Assembly (NCBI GenBank): GCA_034440575.1 | Contig: JAOTOL010001240.1 | Location: forward strand, 248,001 to 312,000 | Length of the DNA stretch: 64,000 bases | Origin: Imbricaverruca yamaguchii | Lineage: Eukaryota; Arthropoda; Thecostraca; Neoverrucidae | Direction of reading: 5' to 3' | Translations under genes and position numbers: made by a program | Notes under the pieces: generated by a model | The model's input: only the letters and a program-made list of their open reading frames with translations | Database searches by the model: none | Told to the model about the DNA's origin: nothing | Shown: positions 12,015-23,896 of the stretch, piece after piece | Position numbering within the stretch: position 1 is the stretch's first letter | How the letters are laid out: the number at the start of each line of letters is the position of its first letter

Positions 12015-13440
12015 CCCTTTGGTGGCGAGGTGTGAAGGCGACACAACGACCGGCAGTCAGCTGTGACCTGCGGTGCAACGGCTCGACCGGTGGGGTGCTG
12101 GTCTTCACCGGTGGGACGGTGATTTCACCGGCCTCGCCTACACTGGACACGTGGGGACCAGCGCCCACGCTCAGCCTCCTGCTAGTCTGGCCTTTGAAAG
12201 GGGCAGATCCAGGCATTTTCCAGGGGCACTCGTCTGGAGGGGCGTCGCCGGGAAAGTTTTTCAGGGCGCCTTCGGCGGAAAATTCGTTGAGAAGGTGGAG
12301 GATGGGGTGCACTCCAGTATCCTAAGGGGCATGTTTTCGGTTCAGGAGGGTCCATTTTCCTCTGAGACCCATTTCCCTTTAGCATGCTATGCTTTGCTGA
12401 CAAATCCGTTCAGTGGGGTGCACTCGAGCCTCCCTAAAGGGGCGCCTGTCTTCGGTCACAAGACATTTCCATGAGGGACGTAGGGGAACATCTTCTAGCT
12501 CTGTCTCGTCCCACAATCCTCCAGCCCCTGTCTTTTCGCGCGTGGAGTAGTGCACACAGAGCGCCTATGTTGGAACCAAAGTTGCCCTAGCCCCTGCACC
12601 AGCTTGGGCCCTCCAGTACTTACGGTGCATCAAAAGCGATAGTGGCAGCTAAAACGTAGTGAGCATGCCAGGCTCAATGGCAATGGCGTTTCACAGTTCA
12701 AGAGCATCAAAAACACGCATAGCTACAGAATGCACTGGGAGCACATTCATCATGTTTTTAAGTGGTCGGAACTGCAAAATTGGAGGCGTCTCGCAACTGC
12801 TAATTTCCACGGCGAGTGGCAATAAAACGCTCGACTGCACGAGCTAAGAACTAGGTCATGACAATTGAGTGCTTTCCAGTCATGAGGTCATCTGGAGCAG
12901 GAACACAACACAGTTGGCGCCGCCGATTTCCGCTCGCGCCATTTTTGTGATGGAAATGGCGCGTGTCGGCTTGCCTGGGGGTTGGGGGGGGGGGCGGTAG
13001 CGAGCGGCTGTGATTGGCGCAGCGGCGGAAAAATACCACATCCGTTCACCTCACTCAGCAACACAGCAAATCGTTCGGGAAGGCCTTGCCGGCGGACTCC
13101 GGAGTGGCGAGACGAAGACAATTGAGGTCAGCATAATAACCCGCAGAAGGTCTACACACAATTACTAGGCATATCCGCTTCTGAACATACTCTAAGCACT
13201 CACACAGCCAACATTTTCGTAGGGGTTTCCGACAAAAAAATGTGAAGAAAAGGAGAAAGCCTCCGGCACGCGACGTGCGCATAAAATTTAGGGTGTTGCG
13301 CAGTAAAAATATCAAAATTTGTCGTTTGATCTAATATATTTTTCGGTGCTCAGGGGAGGGGAGACTTGGCTGCACATCCGGCTCTTAGCAGTTTGCTTTA
13401 GGATTCTGGAAGTCTAAGCTGACATGTTGCTACCTCATAT
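12015..13440. other. gene-free stretch
   Basis: No gene recognised. There is a G-run near 12984-12993. A phrase GGGGTGCACTC recurs at about 12305 and 12416. Short open frames show no domain. Confidence 0.4.
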
Positions 13441-13449
13441 TCAAATGCC

Positions 13450-14257
13450 GGCCTGATGAACGATAGCACACCCTCATCGGGTCTTCCCTCGGTACCCCGG
13501 ATCACTTGAGCTCTTTTAACATGCTTACGAACATCGACGACGGATAGAACACCGCGTGTATTCCACGAGCGCTCCATCTAGAGATGTTTGAATGATCCTT
13601 TAAGCGTTTGCTTACTTTTAGAGATGCAACAAAGCGACCAAGAGGAATTTTTGAAATTCTTCGTTTTGGATGACGCCTATTTTGCATATTTGCCTATTGG
13701 GCATAAAATCGAAGATTCTGGCTAAGACTAGCAACTTATATGGAGCTAAGTTTATTTAATATAAAGTGTCTTGCTGTGTGCTATCAATTAGACACAAATG
13801 ATGTATATATATAGTCAAACACTTTTTTAAATAAAAATACAGTTTTGTTTTTTAGTGCGCGAACATTTAGGGACCACGTTCCATTTCGTCGTCTTTTCTG
13901 ATTCCAAATAAGTTTTGTTTTTACAATTTACAAAATACACTACCCGGAGCATAAAACTTGACGTTACGTGCGATTGTGGTTTTAGGGCGCATCGACCATG
14001 GTTGGTCATTTAGCGCCCATAAAACTTGACGTTAATCGTGACCGCATATTGACGTTAATCGACACCCCCTGTTGATATCATATTTTGAGATGATAAAATC
14101 CTGGGGTGGCTTCTAGTCATATTCGTCGAGTGCTTTCTGATGACATATCTTCCGGTTTCGTGCGCCGCTTAGTTCGGAGATTAAATGGTGATATAATGAG
14201 TCCCACAACCCTACTCCGAGACGGCGTGTGAGGATCTTACCGGAATGACGGAATTGG
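13450..14257. mobile_element. piggyBac-like MITE, old copy 3
   Basis: Diverged relative of the element at 38207-39053. Shared blocks are GAGATGCAACAAAGCG near 13622, TTCTGATTCCAAATAAG near 13899, and a right end with GCCGCTTAGTT and GAGACGGCGTGTGAGGAT, ending before TTAA at 14258-14261. The left boundary is uncertain. Confidence 0.65.
13967..14017 (-). mobile_element. 51-bp LINE-tail micro-insertion with 17-bp TSD
   Basis: Contains GTGGTTTTAGGGCGCATCGA, the complement of the recurring tail (TCGATGCGCCCTAAAACCAC). Flanked by a perfect 17-bp duplication CATAAAACTTGACGTTA at 13950-13966 and 14018-14034. It lies within the old MITE copy. Confidence 0.8.
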
Positions 14258-14261
14258 TTAA

Positions 14262-16180
14262 TGTATTACCTCTAAATTAAATGTTCTACCGTTTAACACC
14301 TGGGAAATACGTCGTACTGACAACGAAGGACTTTCTTCAGATTCCTGAAGAATAATTATTATCATCCTACTAGGTTGTTGCAGGAAACATACTCCAATAT
14401 TGAAGACAATAAAGCTTGGCAATATTCATGGGGATGAGACATGCTTCATTCGTGGTTGAAGCAAACCCGATTCTGGTGTAGAGACAGTACTTCCTCGCAT
14501 GCTGAAGCTAATCAGCTCAGTGGTGTAGGTTTGTATGCCTATGGAATGGCACCCCCCCCCCCACCAATGGTGGCTGTGCCCTCACTATAATTTCAACTTT
14601 TAACGAGAGACCCTATGTGGTCCTCCCCGAAACCAGAGAGTTGAACGCAGCCTGATGTGCAAAATATGCCAAATAATCGGACAAGATCAACAGATATCCG
14701 AAGGTCATTGAAAGTTTCCACTAGGCGTTGTAGTCCAAGTTTGCCTGGACAGGCAAAATGATCATCAAGTGATTTGCGAGGATCCTGACTGCGGCTAAGT
14801 CTTTCCTTGTCAGAGCAAGGCTGACGGAGCCCTGGCGAAGTGTGCCCGCCGAGAATAGTCTGGAGAGGCGTGGAGTCGAGCTTACAGCTGACATCGCTCT
14901 CACCCCAGCACGGGTCAAGTCATTTAATTGTTCGGCAACATGCACAGTTGATTGGCTTTGATAGCCAATTACCTACCCTGACCGCATGCACACCCAAAGT
15001 TGTTTTGACATAGTTTTGAGGTAGTAAGTGCCCCCTCGATGTTCGCTTTACTCCACAATAATTTCAATCTTTAACATGGGGCTCTATGGGCTGGGGTGTG
15101 CCCTCAAGCCCATTTAGGCCTGCCCATTGCCATTATGCATTCCACCCGATAATTTTCCGAATTCAACGCCGCATGCACACCTCCAGGAGCATGGCGGCAC
15201 CAGGCATTTTGGCCGGCGGGTGCAGGTGGGTGAGGGAAAACTTAGCTTTTAACTGAATATTTGCTATGCATCGCCGTAGGGTTAAGGTTCAAATTATTCA
15301 ATTCAGGGGGACATGCCTCCTGCTCCACCCCGGTAGCGCGTCACCCATACCAGGGAGTATCTGAGGGCCTGCATCCTGCGCTAAGCCGTGAACGCCTCAC
15401 ATACTTCCTATGGCTGGCTGAAAATAAAGGTGACCAACCATTGCACAAGTTGAGGCGCCCGAACCCCAGCGTTGCAGAATATCTCCTTGCATCATTTCCC
15501 TTTATGCAAAGCTTGATCCATGTAAGCAAGATTATAATGTAGTGCGACTGATTAGAAGGAATTCCCATGGACAGAGACAGAAGCTCCGCCTGCATCGGCC
15601 CTCGAACATCCAACTTATTCCTCGGTACGTCCAACTTATTAGACCGATCCGCAACCAACTACGGCGCCGTACGCTCGGAAAAGTACCATTTCTTTATGTG
15701 TAGCGGGCTGAACCCAAATCGGCGCTCAGATGACGTACCCGGCTGCCAATATACATTGACGGAAGGGTCTAAAAAAAGGTTTTCGGTGTCCAAGAGTATT
15801 AAATCGAGTGCATGAAGTATTTAATTTCTTCTGTATCACATCTGTGACACACCAGGTACGGATAATTACACGCGATTGGCTATATATGTGGAGTGAAGAT
15901 TATGGTCGTGAATTTCTTTGCCAATTGAAAAGTAGTCATTGCAAAGAAAATAAGTGGTCGCATCGTCTTACTCACGCCAAAAACATTGTATTAAAAAATG
16001 ACCAAAAATCAATATTTACCTTGATTACAATATTGACCACCATGAGATTGTGAGGATTGCTGCAGTTTCTATTGCACAATATCTGGCAGAAATTGTACCA
16101 CTTGGTATTTCTACATACATGACAACATTCAACCAATTTCTTTTTGTATCTATATCCATAGGGAATACATAATGATGGCA
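14262..16180. other. gene-free stretch
   Basis: No gene recognised. Two diverged related phrases (CTATAATTTCAACTTTTAAC near 14585; CAATAATTTCAATCTTTAAC near 15055) suggest a dispersed repeat of unknown type. Confidence 0.35.
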
Positions 16181-16185
16181 TTTAC

Positions 16186-16365
16186 TGGTTCATTGCTAGT
16201 AATTGCACTGTGGTGCAAAACAATGAGGCATGTATAGGATCAATAAATAATGAACAAATAGGTAAATAGGGAACATGAAATATTGGCACTTACTAGTTAA
16301 TTACTAGTGATTGCACTGTGGTGCAAAACAATGAGGCATCTATAAGATCAATAAATAACAAACAA
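16186..16365. repeat. direct duplication of a roughly 75-bp block
   Basis: Two copies (about 16186-16258 and 16293-16365) share TTGCACTGTGGTGCAAAACA and GATCAATAAATAA, separated by about 35 bp. Confidence 0.8.
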
Positions 16366-16618
16366 ATGATCTACATGGAAATAAGAAGCATACAAGAATA
16401 TTTCACTTCTTGGTAGGTATGCATACACAAGTTACAAACTACCTGCAGCATTGCCAATGTCAAGATCAATAGTAATGCTGGTTATGCTAATGCTAAGCTC
16501 ATGCATGAGGTTTTTGTATCAAAAACACCATTTATTGCATTAAAAAAAATTAATAACTGTGTTTGAAGTGTTCTTGAGAAAAGAAGTTGGATATTATAAA
16601 AAATTTGATTCATCTTAT

Positions 16619-16752
16619 TATTTGGGGCCAAATGGTTAAGTGTTGGGCTATGGGACCAAAGGTCGATTTGGAACCAATATCCCCCAGTAAAACCATGTTG
16701 AGCTTAGCGGGGAAGGTGAAAAAAAAAAAAAAAAACCAACAAAAAAAAAACA
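16619..16752 (+). mobile_element. SINE family E with poly(A) tail
   Basis: A tRNA-Ser/Leu-like head (GGGGCCAAATGGTTAAGTGT ... GGTCGATTTGGAACCAATAT) is followed by a short body and an A-rich tail interrupted by CCAAC. CTTATTATTT occurs on both sides (about 16611-16620 and 16756-16765), a probable target duplication. The A-tail sets it apart from families A-C. Confidence 0.75.
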
Positions 16753-16765
16753 ATCCTTATTATTT

Positions 16766-17940
16766 ATGTACTGGACCATTTACAAATGGACTTTTTCTCG
16801 TCCATGTTCAGTTAACAGGATTGTACAAATGAATTTGGCTATGAACATAATCAGCTGTTGTGAACCTGGTTGCCCCATGAACATTCCTATGCCATGACAA
16901 ATTATGATCTGTTTCCACATATATATTGGGTAAGTGATTGCTTTTGAGCTTTCCAGCTTTGTGGGGACTATTCTATTTCTCTAGCTCTGTCTTTGGCCTT
17001 GCAATCATCCAAGCACTACTGATCCCAAAATGTGTAACAAATGTAGAGTGCATGCATTAAGGCATTGCTATTTATTGATTTGCATGTACCAGACAATTAC
17101 ACACCACCCGCACCATTACGTGGAGCATATGCATTGTTATGAATATTGTATGCAGACAGCAGTGATCCAGACTGAGAGTCTGATGTGATCTGTTGTGCAT
17201 GCTAGGAAGTTCCCTTCCAGTCTTGCAAACATCTAATTTTCTGTTCCACTTCTGCATTCTCTTGCAATGTTACTGCAGCTCTCATGATCACCTGAAAGAA
17301 TAGATGTTCATCATCATCAATAATGTTCTCAAGCTGCTGTGGCATGGCAAGAACATAATGTGGCTAGACCAGAAGAAGAGCATCAGAACTAGAAGTGGAT
17401 TTCATTATCAGCCATAGGTTACCTGTTCTGTTATAGGCCCTTCTGGCATGCTGGCAGGCCCTTGGAGCAGGCAATCCAACATCAGTGCATTTTAGATGAT
17501 CCAATATCACTGGGTTATGTTGTGGTTTCTCTTCTGATCTTCTGAACTTCTGACATTATCCTTCATTATGCATTGTCCCCTAAAAAACTGCATGGTCTGT
17601 CCACTCTTCCCACATCATGTTCAACAGTATGACATGATCTGCATTGTCAAAATATATTTTTGTGGTGTTATTTAATGCTATTTGATTTGTTGTGATGTTT
17701 TATCTGTTAAATTACTGCTTATTGAGATATATACATGTCAACTTAAGTTGCCATGCATTGAGCAACTTGGGCTGGCATGCATATATCTCAATGCATTGAG
17801 CAAATTGAGACATCATTTTTCAGAAGAAAAAATTATGTCTCAATGTTTTATTCCCAAAATATTTTGTATCCATGTCTGGGATTAGAAAGGACAAATCCAG
17901 CCCTGGCCCTAAGAGTAAGTCACATCTGCAATAAGGAGAG
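16766..17940. other. gene-free AT-rich stretch
   Basis: No gene or repeat family recognised; low-GC sequence with short open frames only. Confidence 0.4.
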
Positions 17941-17944
17941 AGTT

Positions 17945-18235
17945 GTGACTGTCTCATGTCCCTGGCGATACACAGGTGATGTGTGGAGATGTTCCATAAC
18001 ATGTGCATTCAAGAGCCATTGAACTTCCCCAGGCAATGTGTAGAGACGTTTAATGGCCTGTGCACAGGAAATCCCCTTAACATCCCCAAGTGATGCATAG
18101 ACATTCTATAGCCTGTGCAGAAGGGAACTCCTGACCTTCCCCAGGCGATACATAGACGTTCTATAGCCTGTGCAGATAGCCTGAGACCTTCTCCAGGTGA
18201 TATGTAGAGATGTTATAGCCTGTGCAGAGAGCCCC
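17945..18235. repeat. about 57-bp tandem repeat, five diverged units
   Basis: Units carry CCCCAGGCGATACATAGACG and TTCTATAGCCTGTGCAGA with substitutions and length changes. Confidence 0.8.
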
Positions 18236-18239
18236 TGGC

Positions 18240-19400
18240 CAGCTCAGTGCTCCTGGTCAGACCATTGCACCTTACCCTTTCGTCGCTCTCAGCTCGGTCC
18301 AGAGTTCATGACTCAAAGGACACTGGCCGGAACGTGGATCGTGTGACCGACCTCGAACCATGCTGTTTCAGCCATCAGCCCAGAGTTCTGTGTCGGCTTC
18401 AGAGTTCCAATTTCAGAGTTCGGAGTTCCGGCCGATCGGAGTGTGTTCATTGTAGCGAAGTGAGAATTCACAAACGTGTGAGGGCACATTCCAATCGCGA
18501 TGTCACGATGACTAAGATGTGTGAAACCATGAGTTTCCGTGGCCGGCCCTTGGCTCGTGACTGTTGCCTCCTGTCATCCCTCGCGTGCGGGATTCTCAAA
18601 TTCCAGCGGTTGGGCCCAGATCGAGCCCTAACCAACCCAGCTCTTTCTTGCATCGCTTCCCGTATCTTTTCTCCATCTTTGTACCGAGCTACTTGTCAGT
18701 TGGGTCGTGTTAAGTAATAGCTGGTCATGTAGGGTGCAGAGTTTTTCCTAGCTGTAGATATTGTATGACAAAAATGTTTCCGTTTTTTATTCAAATATGA
18801 AACTGGTTTCTTCCTTCAATCACATTGTGCAACTCTAGTTGCGCACATGTGCCCCAAAATGTATGTCTAAGTACTTCCATTTTGCACTCTCCTCATCCCT
18901 AACACGTTTTCTTCCATCCGACACCTGGCACAAAATGAAGTTGAAAACACTGCCTGCCCAGAAGAGGAGTATGTCCCGGCACCACCGAACATCCTCTCTC
19001 CGCTCGGCCAATGTTTCCTGGCCATCTCGGTGGTACAACATTGATTGATTATTGTGGTTTTAGGGTTCGTCAACCCATGTGGATTATCTTGCACCGATAA
19101 CCGACTTGCTTAAGCACGGGTCAGGTTGTCACGTTCGAATCTAAGATGTCTGGACGTTCGAATCTAAGATGTCTCGGGGAGTAAGGTATCGCCTCGCCAG
19201 GCGCAAATATCACTCGCAATGATGTACGATATGATGTGGATACCGGGAATCGTTTCAGAGTAAGTCCAATAATCTCCGCATCATATTCGATGTGCCGCCC
19301 ACGTGCTGCATGTGCTGGGCGCGCCACCGGCACGTGGTGCACAGTCAGCGCAGCGTCACGGCTCTTCGTCCCCGGACAGTAAATTCCGGTGTGTTGCTAG
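18240..19400. other. gene-free stretch with minor repeats
   Basis: An open frame of 156 codons at 18247-18717 has no recognisable domain and is not called. A minus-sense LINE-tail fragment (ATTGTGGTTTTAGGG) is at 19052-19066. A GACGTTCGAATCTAAGATGT phrase is tandemly duplicated near 19130-19170. Confidence 0.4.
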
Positions 19401-19404
19401 CGCG

Positions 19405-19504
19405 TGACCAATTCTGAGACATCGTGACCAATTCTGAGACATCGTGACCAATTCTGAGACATCGTGACCAATTCTGAGACATCGTGACCAATTCTGAGAC
19501 ATCG
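19405..19504. repeat. 20-bp tandem repeat, five identical units
   Basis: GTGACCAATTCTGAGACATC is repeated five times without a mismatch, which points to very recent expansion or strong homogenisation. Confidence 0.98.
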
Positions 19505-19680
19505 GTGGTGCAGAATATTACAGTGGTCCCGACCGACTCGGGGGTCGTGATGGTGTCCAGTTTTTTGGCCGTGTTGTAGCTCCGACCGGGTTAGACTTAT
19601 CGGGATTAGTTTATCCTCTAGTATATTATCTAGTATCTAGTATAGATACCAGATCCGAAGCGCCGGAACTGCCTCCGGTG

Positions 19681-19738
19681 GCGATGGGCGCTGTATAACC
19701 ACTGCAGTTGATGCACCATAAAACCCTAATAACTAACT
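19681..19738 (+). mobile_element. 58-bp LINE-tail micro-insertion with 9-bp TSD
   Basis: Ends ATAAAACCCTAATAACTAAC, the recurring tail. Flanked by CCTCCGGTG at 19672-19680 and 19739-19747. Confidence 0.8.
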
Positions 19739-19749
19739 CCTCCGGTGCC

Positions 19750-20520
19750 ATGTTCTTCCATGGACCCGAGCAACTTGAGCGCATGGTTAACTATCTGAAG
19801 TCCATCTGTACGATCACCCGTCTCAGTGGTCGAGTGTGCTAAGACGGTCGCCAGTCACAAGCCCCTTGAACGCCCTCAGTTCTTGGAAGTTAATTGACTC
19901 CAGTCTAGAGTTTCGGATCGCTCCCGGCTCCGGTCAGATCCAGAACTGTGAAGAATGCGTCAGGAATCTGCGCCCCGCGTTCCTCGTGATTGTCCTTGCC
20001 GGGCCAATGTGTTTGAAAGAATCTGTTTTATCTACGTCCATTGTTCGAAGTGGCCTTTTTATTTCTGCCTTTCGCGGCAAGGGAGGACAGCAGGCGTCAG
20101 TGCATTAAAATTGATTTCCACTGCACCGTCATATGTAAGTAAACGTCTTCTAATTTTGTCATGAAGAATGCAACCAAAATGTTAGGTTGCACGTAGCACA
20201 TCTTGTAAAGTAGTCACCAGCCTGTGTACAATACAGTGAATGCTCATTTGTACCAGCTATGTTTTAATATTAGGTGCCCATTTCGTGAGTACACTTGAAT
20301 GCACCAATGGGAGATGCGGACAGCAAGCTAAATGTCTAAACTTCGCGATTGATCTTAGCGCCCTAAGACCCATATAAATGTCTGACTTAAGATGTATCTG
20401 ATTGTCATGTTATGTGTGGTTTTCCGCAGGATATTACGAAATCGTACACACCGGGGGCCCTCTGGATTCGTTCCCTGGCGGCTAGAAAGTGACGTGAACT
20501 GGAATCAACTACGGGGATCA
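19750..20520. other. upstream flank of POLG2
   Basis: No gene recognised. This stretch must contain the POLG2 promoter and 5' UTR, but no TATA box, initiator or other element could be assigned. Confidence 0.35.
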
Positions 20521-20544
20521 ATGCTTCTGTACGTCTCCGACTGA
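20521..20544 (+). promoter_or_regulatory. candidate upstream ORF ending on the POLG2 start codon
   Basis: A seven-codon frame (MLLYVSD) starts at ATG 20521, and its TGA (20542-20544) overlaps the POLG2 ATG (20544-20546) as TGATG. If the transcript begins upstream of 20521, initiation at POLG2 would depend on leaky scanning or reinitiation. The transcript start is unknown. Confidence 0.35.
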
Positions 20545-20769
20545 TGGTGGCCGCTTTCAGCCGCACCCTGATGACGTCATCATGGGATCCAGTGTTGCGT
20601 CACCTGGTCAGACACGGCTACCTGCGGGCGGACGGCGCGCTGGCCCCGCTCGGCCTGGCGCTAATGCGTAACGTGACCCGCGAGTGGCAACGCGAGGTGG
20701 AGCTGAGGACGGGCGTGTCGGTGCTACCAACTCAAATGACGTCACTGAAGGTGGACGGACAGATCGGAG
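20544..20769 (+). CDS. POLG2: POLG2 exon 1
   Basis: Residues 1-75 plus one base. Donor GGAG|GTGGGT gives phase 1, the only phase that keeps exon 2 open. The last part of the exon is the first unit of a minisatellite that continues into the intron. Confidence 0.75.
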
Positions 20770-21045
20770 GTGGGTGTGTGCCGATGCTGCCAACACAAAT
20801 GGTGTAACTGATGGTGGACGGAAAGATCGGAGGTGGGTGTGTGTCGGTGCTGCCAACTCAAATGACGTCACTGAGGTGGACGGACAGATCGGAGAAGGGT
20901 GTGTGTCGGTGCTGCCAACTCAAAATACGTCACTGGAGGTTGACAGGAAGATATATGTGATGCGCTGGGTATGAATATGCTGTATCAGTGGCAAGGGGCA
21001 TTGACAGATGGATTGCATGATCTCATGTTGCATCCTGGACTAATG

Positions 21046-21109
<64 letters not shown>

Positions 21110-23724
21110 TTTAGTACAAAAGTAAATAGACTACATACACTATATAGACTACAATATCAAACCGGATGAGTCAGTAATAATTTCATGCAGTAACGCTTTC
21201 GAACAGGATCATCAGTTTGTTTAAGTTGAAGTAAACAAAGGGAGCTCAGTATTGCCATGCTTCATCATGCACACACTAAGCATGTTCCTGAGCTAATGGA
21301 TGCGTATCCTATATTCTGGCAAAAGAAGCAAAATATTTTTCTTCGGAAATGTGTTTTTCGCGACATGGTCAACTTAGTCGTCCTGCTCACCTGGAATCTC
21401 ACAACCGGTAGCAGTACCGAATCAACCCGCGACCAATCTGCGTGATAGGTTGGCGACGCTGCAGGGCCTGGCGGTCGCATGCGTCGTAAAAGAACGCAAG
21501 CTCTGTCGGGTAGGATGGAAGATCTGTGGGGTTGGACAAACAGGCCAGTGGTGCTTGTACAGCGTCACAGCCAGGATCTTCTCAGGGGGTGGGTGACCAA
21601 ACAAATGGCATGAGCAGGCTCTCAACGCGCGAAGCTTGCCGAAAATTTCTGGTCTTGTGCGGTGAGATATTGACAGTTGTTGTTTACCTGGTGTATATTT
21701 GGTTGCTAAGGTGGCTGGACCTTGGCCCTCCTCGACTGCGCCCCAGTGTTAACATACTGTTTTTTTCTCGTTAAGTGTGAGATGTCGAAACGAGCACAGA
21801 ACGATGTCGAAGTTCGTCATGGGCACGATGTCCCTTAACACGGCTTATCAGTTCTTCAAACAAAATTTTGATACAACAGCGTACTCATTCGTGCACATTT
21901 TTCCTATTTTAGAACTAATTTGAAGGCAACCAGTTTAGAGAAAGTGATACAAAATGCCTGTCCTCTTACATGGAATTGTGCTGATAGATGTTCATGCATC
22001 ACAATCCACAATGATAAGTATAAACATGATGATTATGAACAAAATGCAGTTAGAAATTAGATACGAACACCTCATAGCGATTCATCACGAAACACGATGT
22101 CAATACTCTGTTAGGAAGGATGTCAATTCGGTATCTAGAAAGTGGTATGTTCCTATTTCACGAATAATGTCCTATCCACCATATTTCACGAATAATGTAT
22201 CACTGCTGCGCCTCTGTGCGTGTTTGTAACGACTCGTGGCTGGCTGGTGTTTCGAGGCTTGTTCGTCCCCGGCTGTCTGCGTTGTCGACGTTTGTTTCTT
22301 TACTTACTGGGTGGTTCACGACGCACCGTATGCACATTCACGGCTATTGGCACCACCCACACTGTTTCGCCGGCGGGCCGCGGGATTGGGAAATGTCCCG
22401 ATCGGTGCGGGTGTCGAACCCGGGACCCTTGGTACCCAAAGCCCAACACCTTAGCCACTCGGGGGACGAGTAGCCTAGGAGTAAGTTGCCTGTCTCACAA
22501 TCGAAAGATTGTGGGTTCGAGTCTCACTTGTCGCTACTCTTCGCCCGCGACCAATCGGCGTGAGAGATTGGCGACGCTTCGTGACTCAACGGTCGATGTG
22601 TCGTAAAACCAATAACCAACCAACACTCGGCCATCGCCACTCCCTGCGTCGTCGACGGATGTGTTGATTTGGGTGGGAGTTGGCACCCGACCGAAAATGA
22701 TTATCGACTCTTTACGACCTGCTGTCAACCCCCATGAACCCCCATCCCACACACACTCCCACCAGTATGTTTGGTTCATCCAAAGCATTGTACTTCTATA
22801 CCATTGTTTAATACAACGAAGAGTGGCTCTTAAGTGCTCCTGGGTTTTAGACATTGCGTGAGACGAAATGTACGACCCTCAATATACCAGGAGGTGCTGA
22901 GTTTACATCAAAAGTAGCGTAGTAAGTAGTAATATAGCAAAAAGTAGTAATATAGCATATTCCCTAACGCTACTTTTGATGTAAACTCAGCACCTCCTGG
23001 TATATTGAGGGTCGTACATTTCGTCTCACACATTGTACTTCTCCAAGTTACGTGTTATTTCATTTGGCCAAATTATACTTGGCATTCCTGAAGAATTATT
23101 CATAGATAATTTTAACGTCGTGTCTTAGTACGGCCCGAGCGCCGGTGTGCTCACACGTGTTCCGCGCTTCAGAAGTGGATCGTCGAGCCCACACGTGTTG
23201 CTTGTTCAGTGAGCCCGGTGTTCACACGTGTTCCGCGCCTCAGAAGTGGTCTCCGAGCTCACACGTGTACCGCGCTTCAGAAGTGGTCGCGGGTCGCGCC
23301 GCCCTGAAGAAGACTCTGGGCGTGTCATCGCCGGTGGGCGTGGCCGCGCGCCTCGCCGCCGACCCCGTGCTGGCCACGCCCCATCAGCTGACCGCCGCCA
23401 CGTCGGCCGACGGCGGCAGTCAGCTGGCGCTGTTCCTGACCGTGCCGCACAAAATGGCCGCCGACTGGTTCCGCACGCTGCAGCGCAAGCGGCGCATATG
23501 GTGGCGCGAGCTGGCGGCCGACCCGGGCAACTATGGTTGCGGCCAGCCGTCAACAGATGGCGTTGACGTGCGCTTCCGGGAGAAGTTGGTGGTGGAGAGG
23601 CTGCGGGACCACGGCAAGGCACCGTTTATTCAGAACGAGAAGGCCGCCACTGCGCGCAACCCAGTAAGTCATGTTTTATCCCATCACTTTCCATGTATAA
23701 TCCATGATAATTCCATGATAAATG

Positions 23725-23789
<65 letters not shown>

Positions 23790-23812
23790 TATTTTTTTTA
23801 TATATTATTATA

Positions 23813-23896
<84 letters not shown>

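Noticed and set aside
18247..18717. 156-codon open frame
   Set aside because: No recognisable domain and no splice or start support.
19405..19504. CRISPR-like array
   Set aside because: Repeats are directly tandem without spacers, and the genome is eukaryotic.
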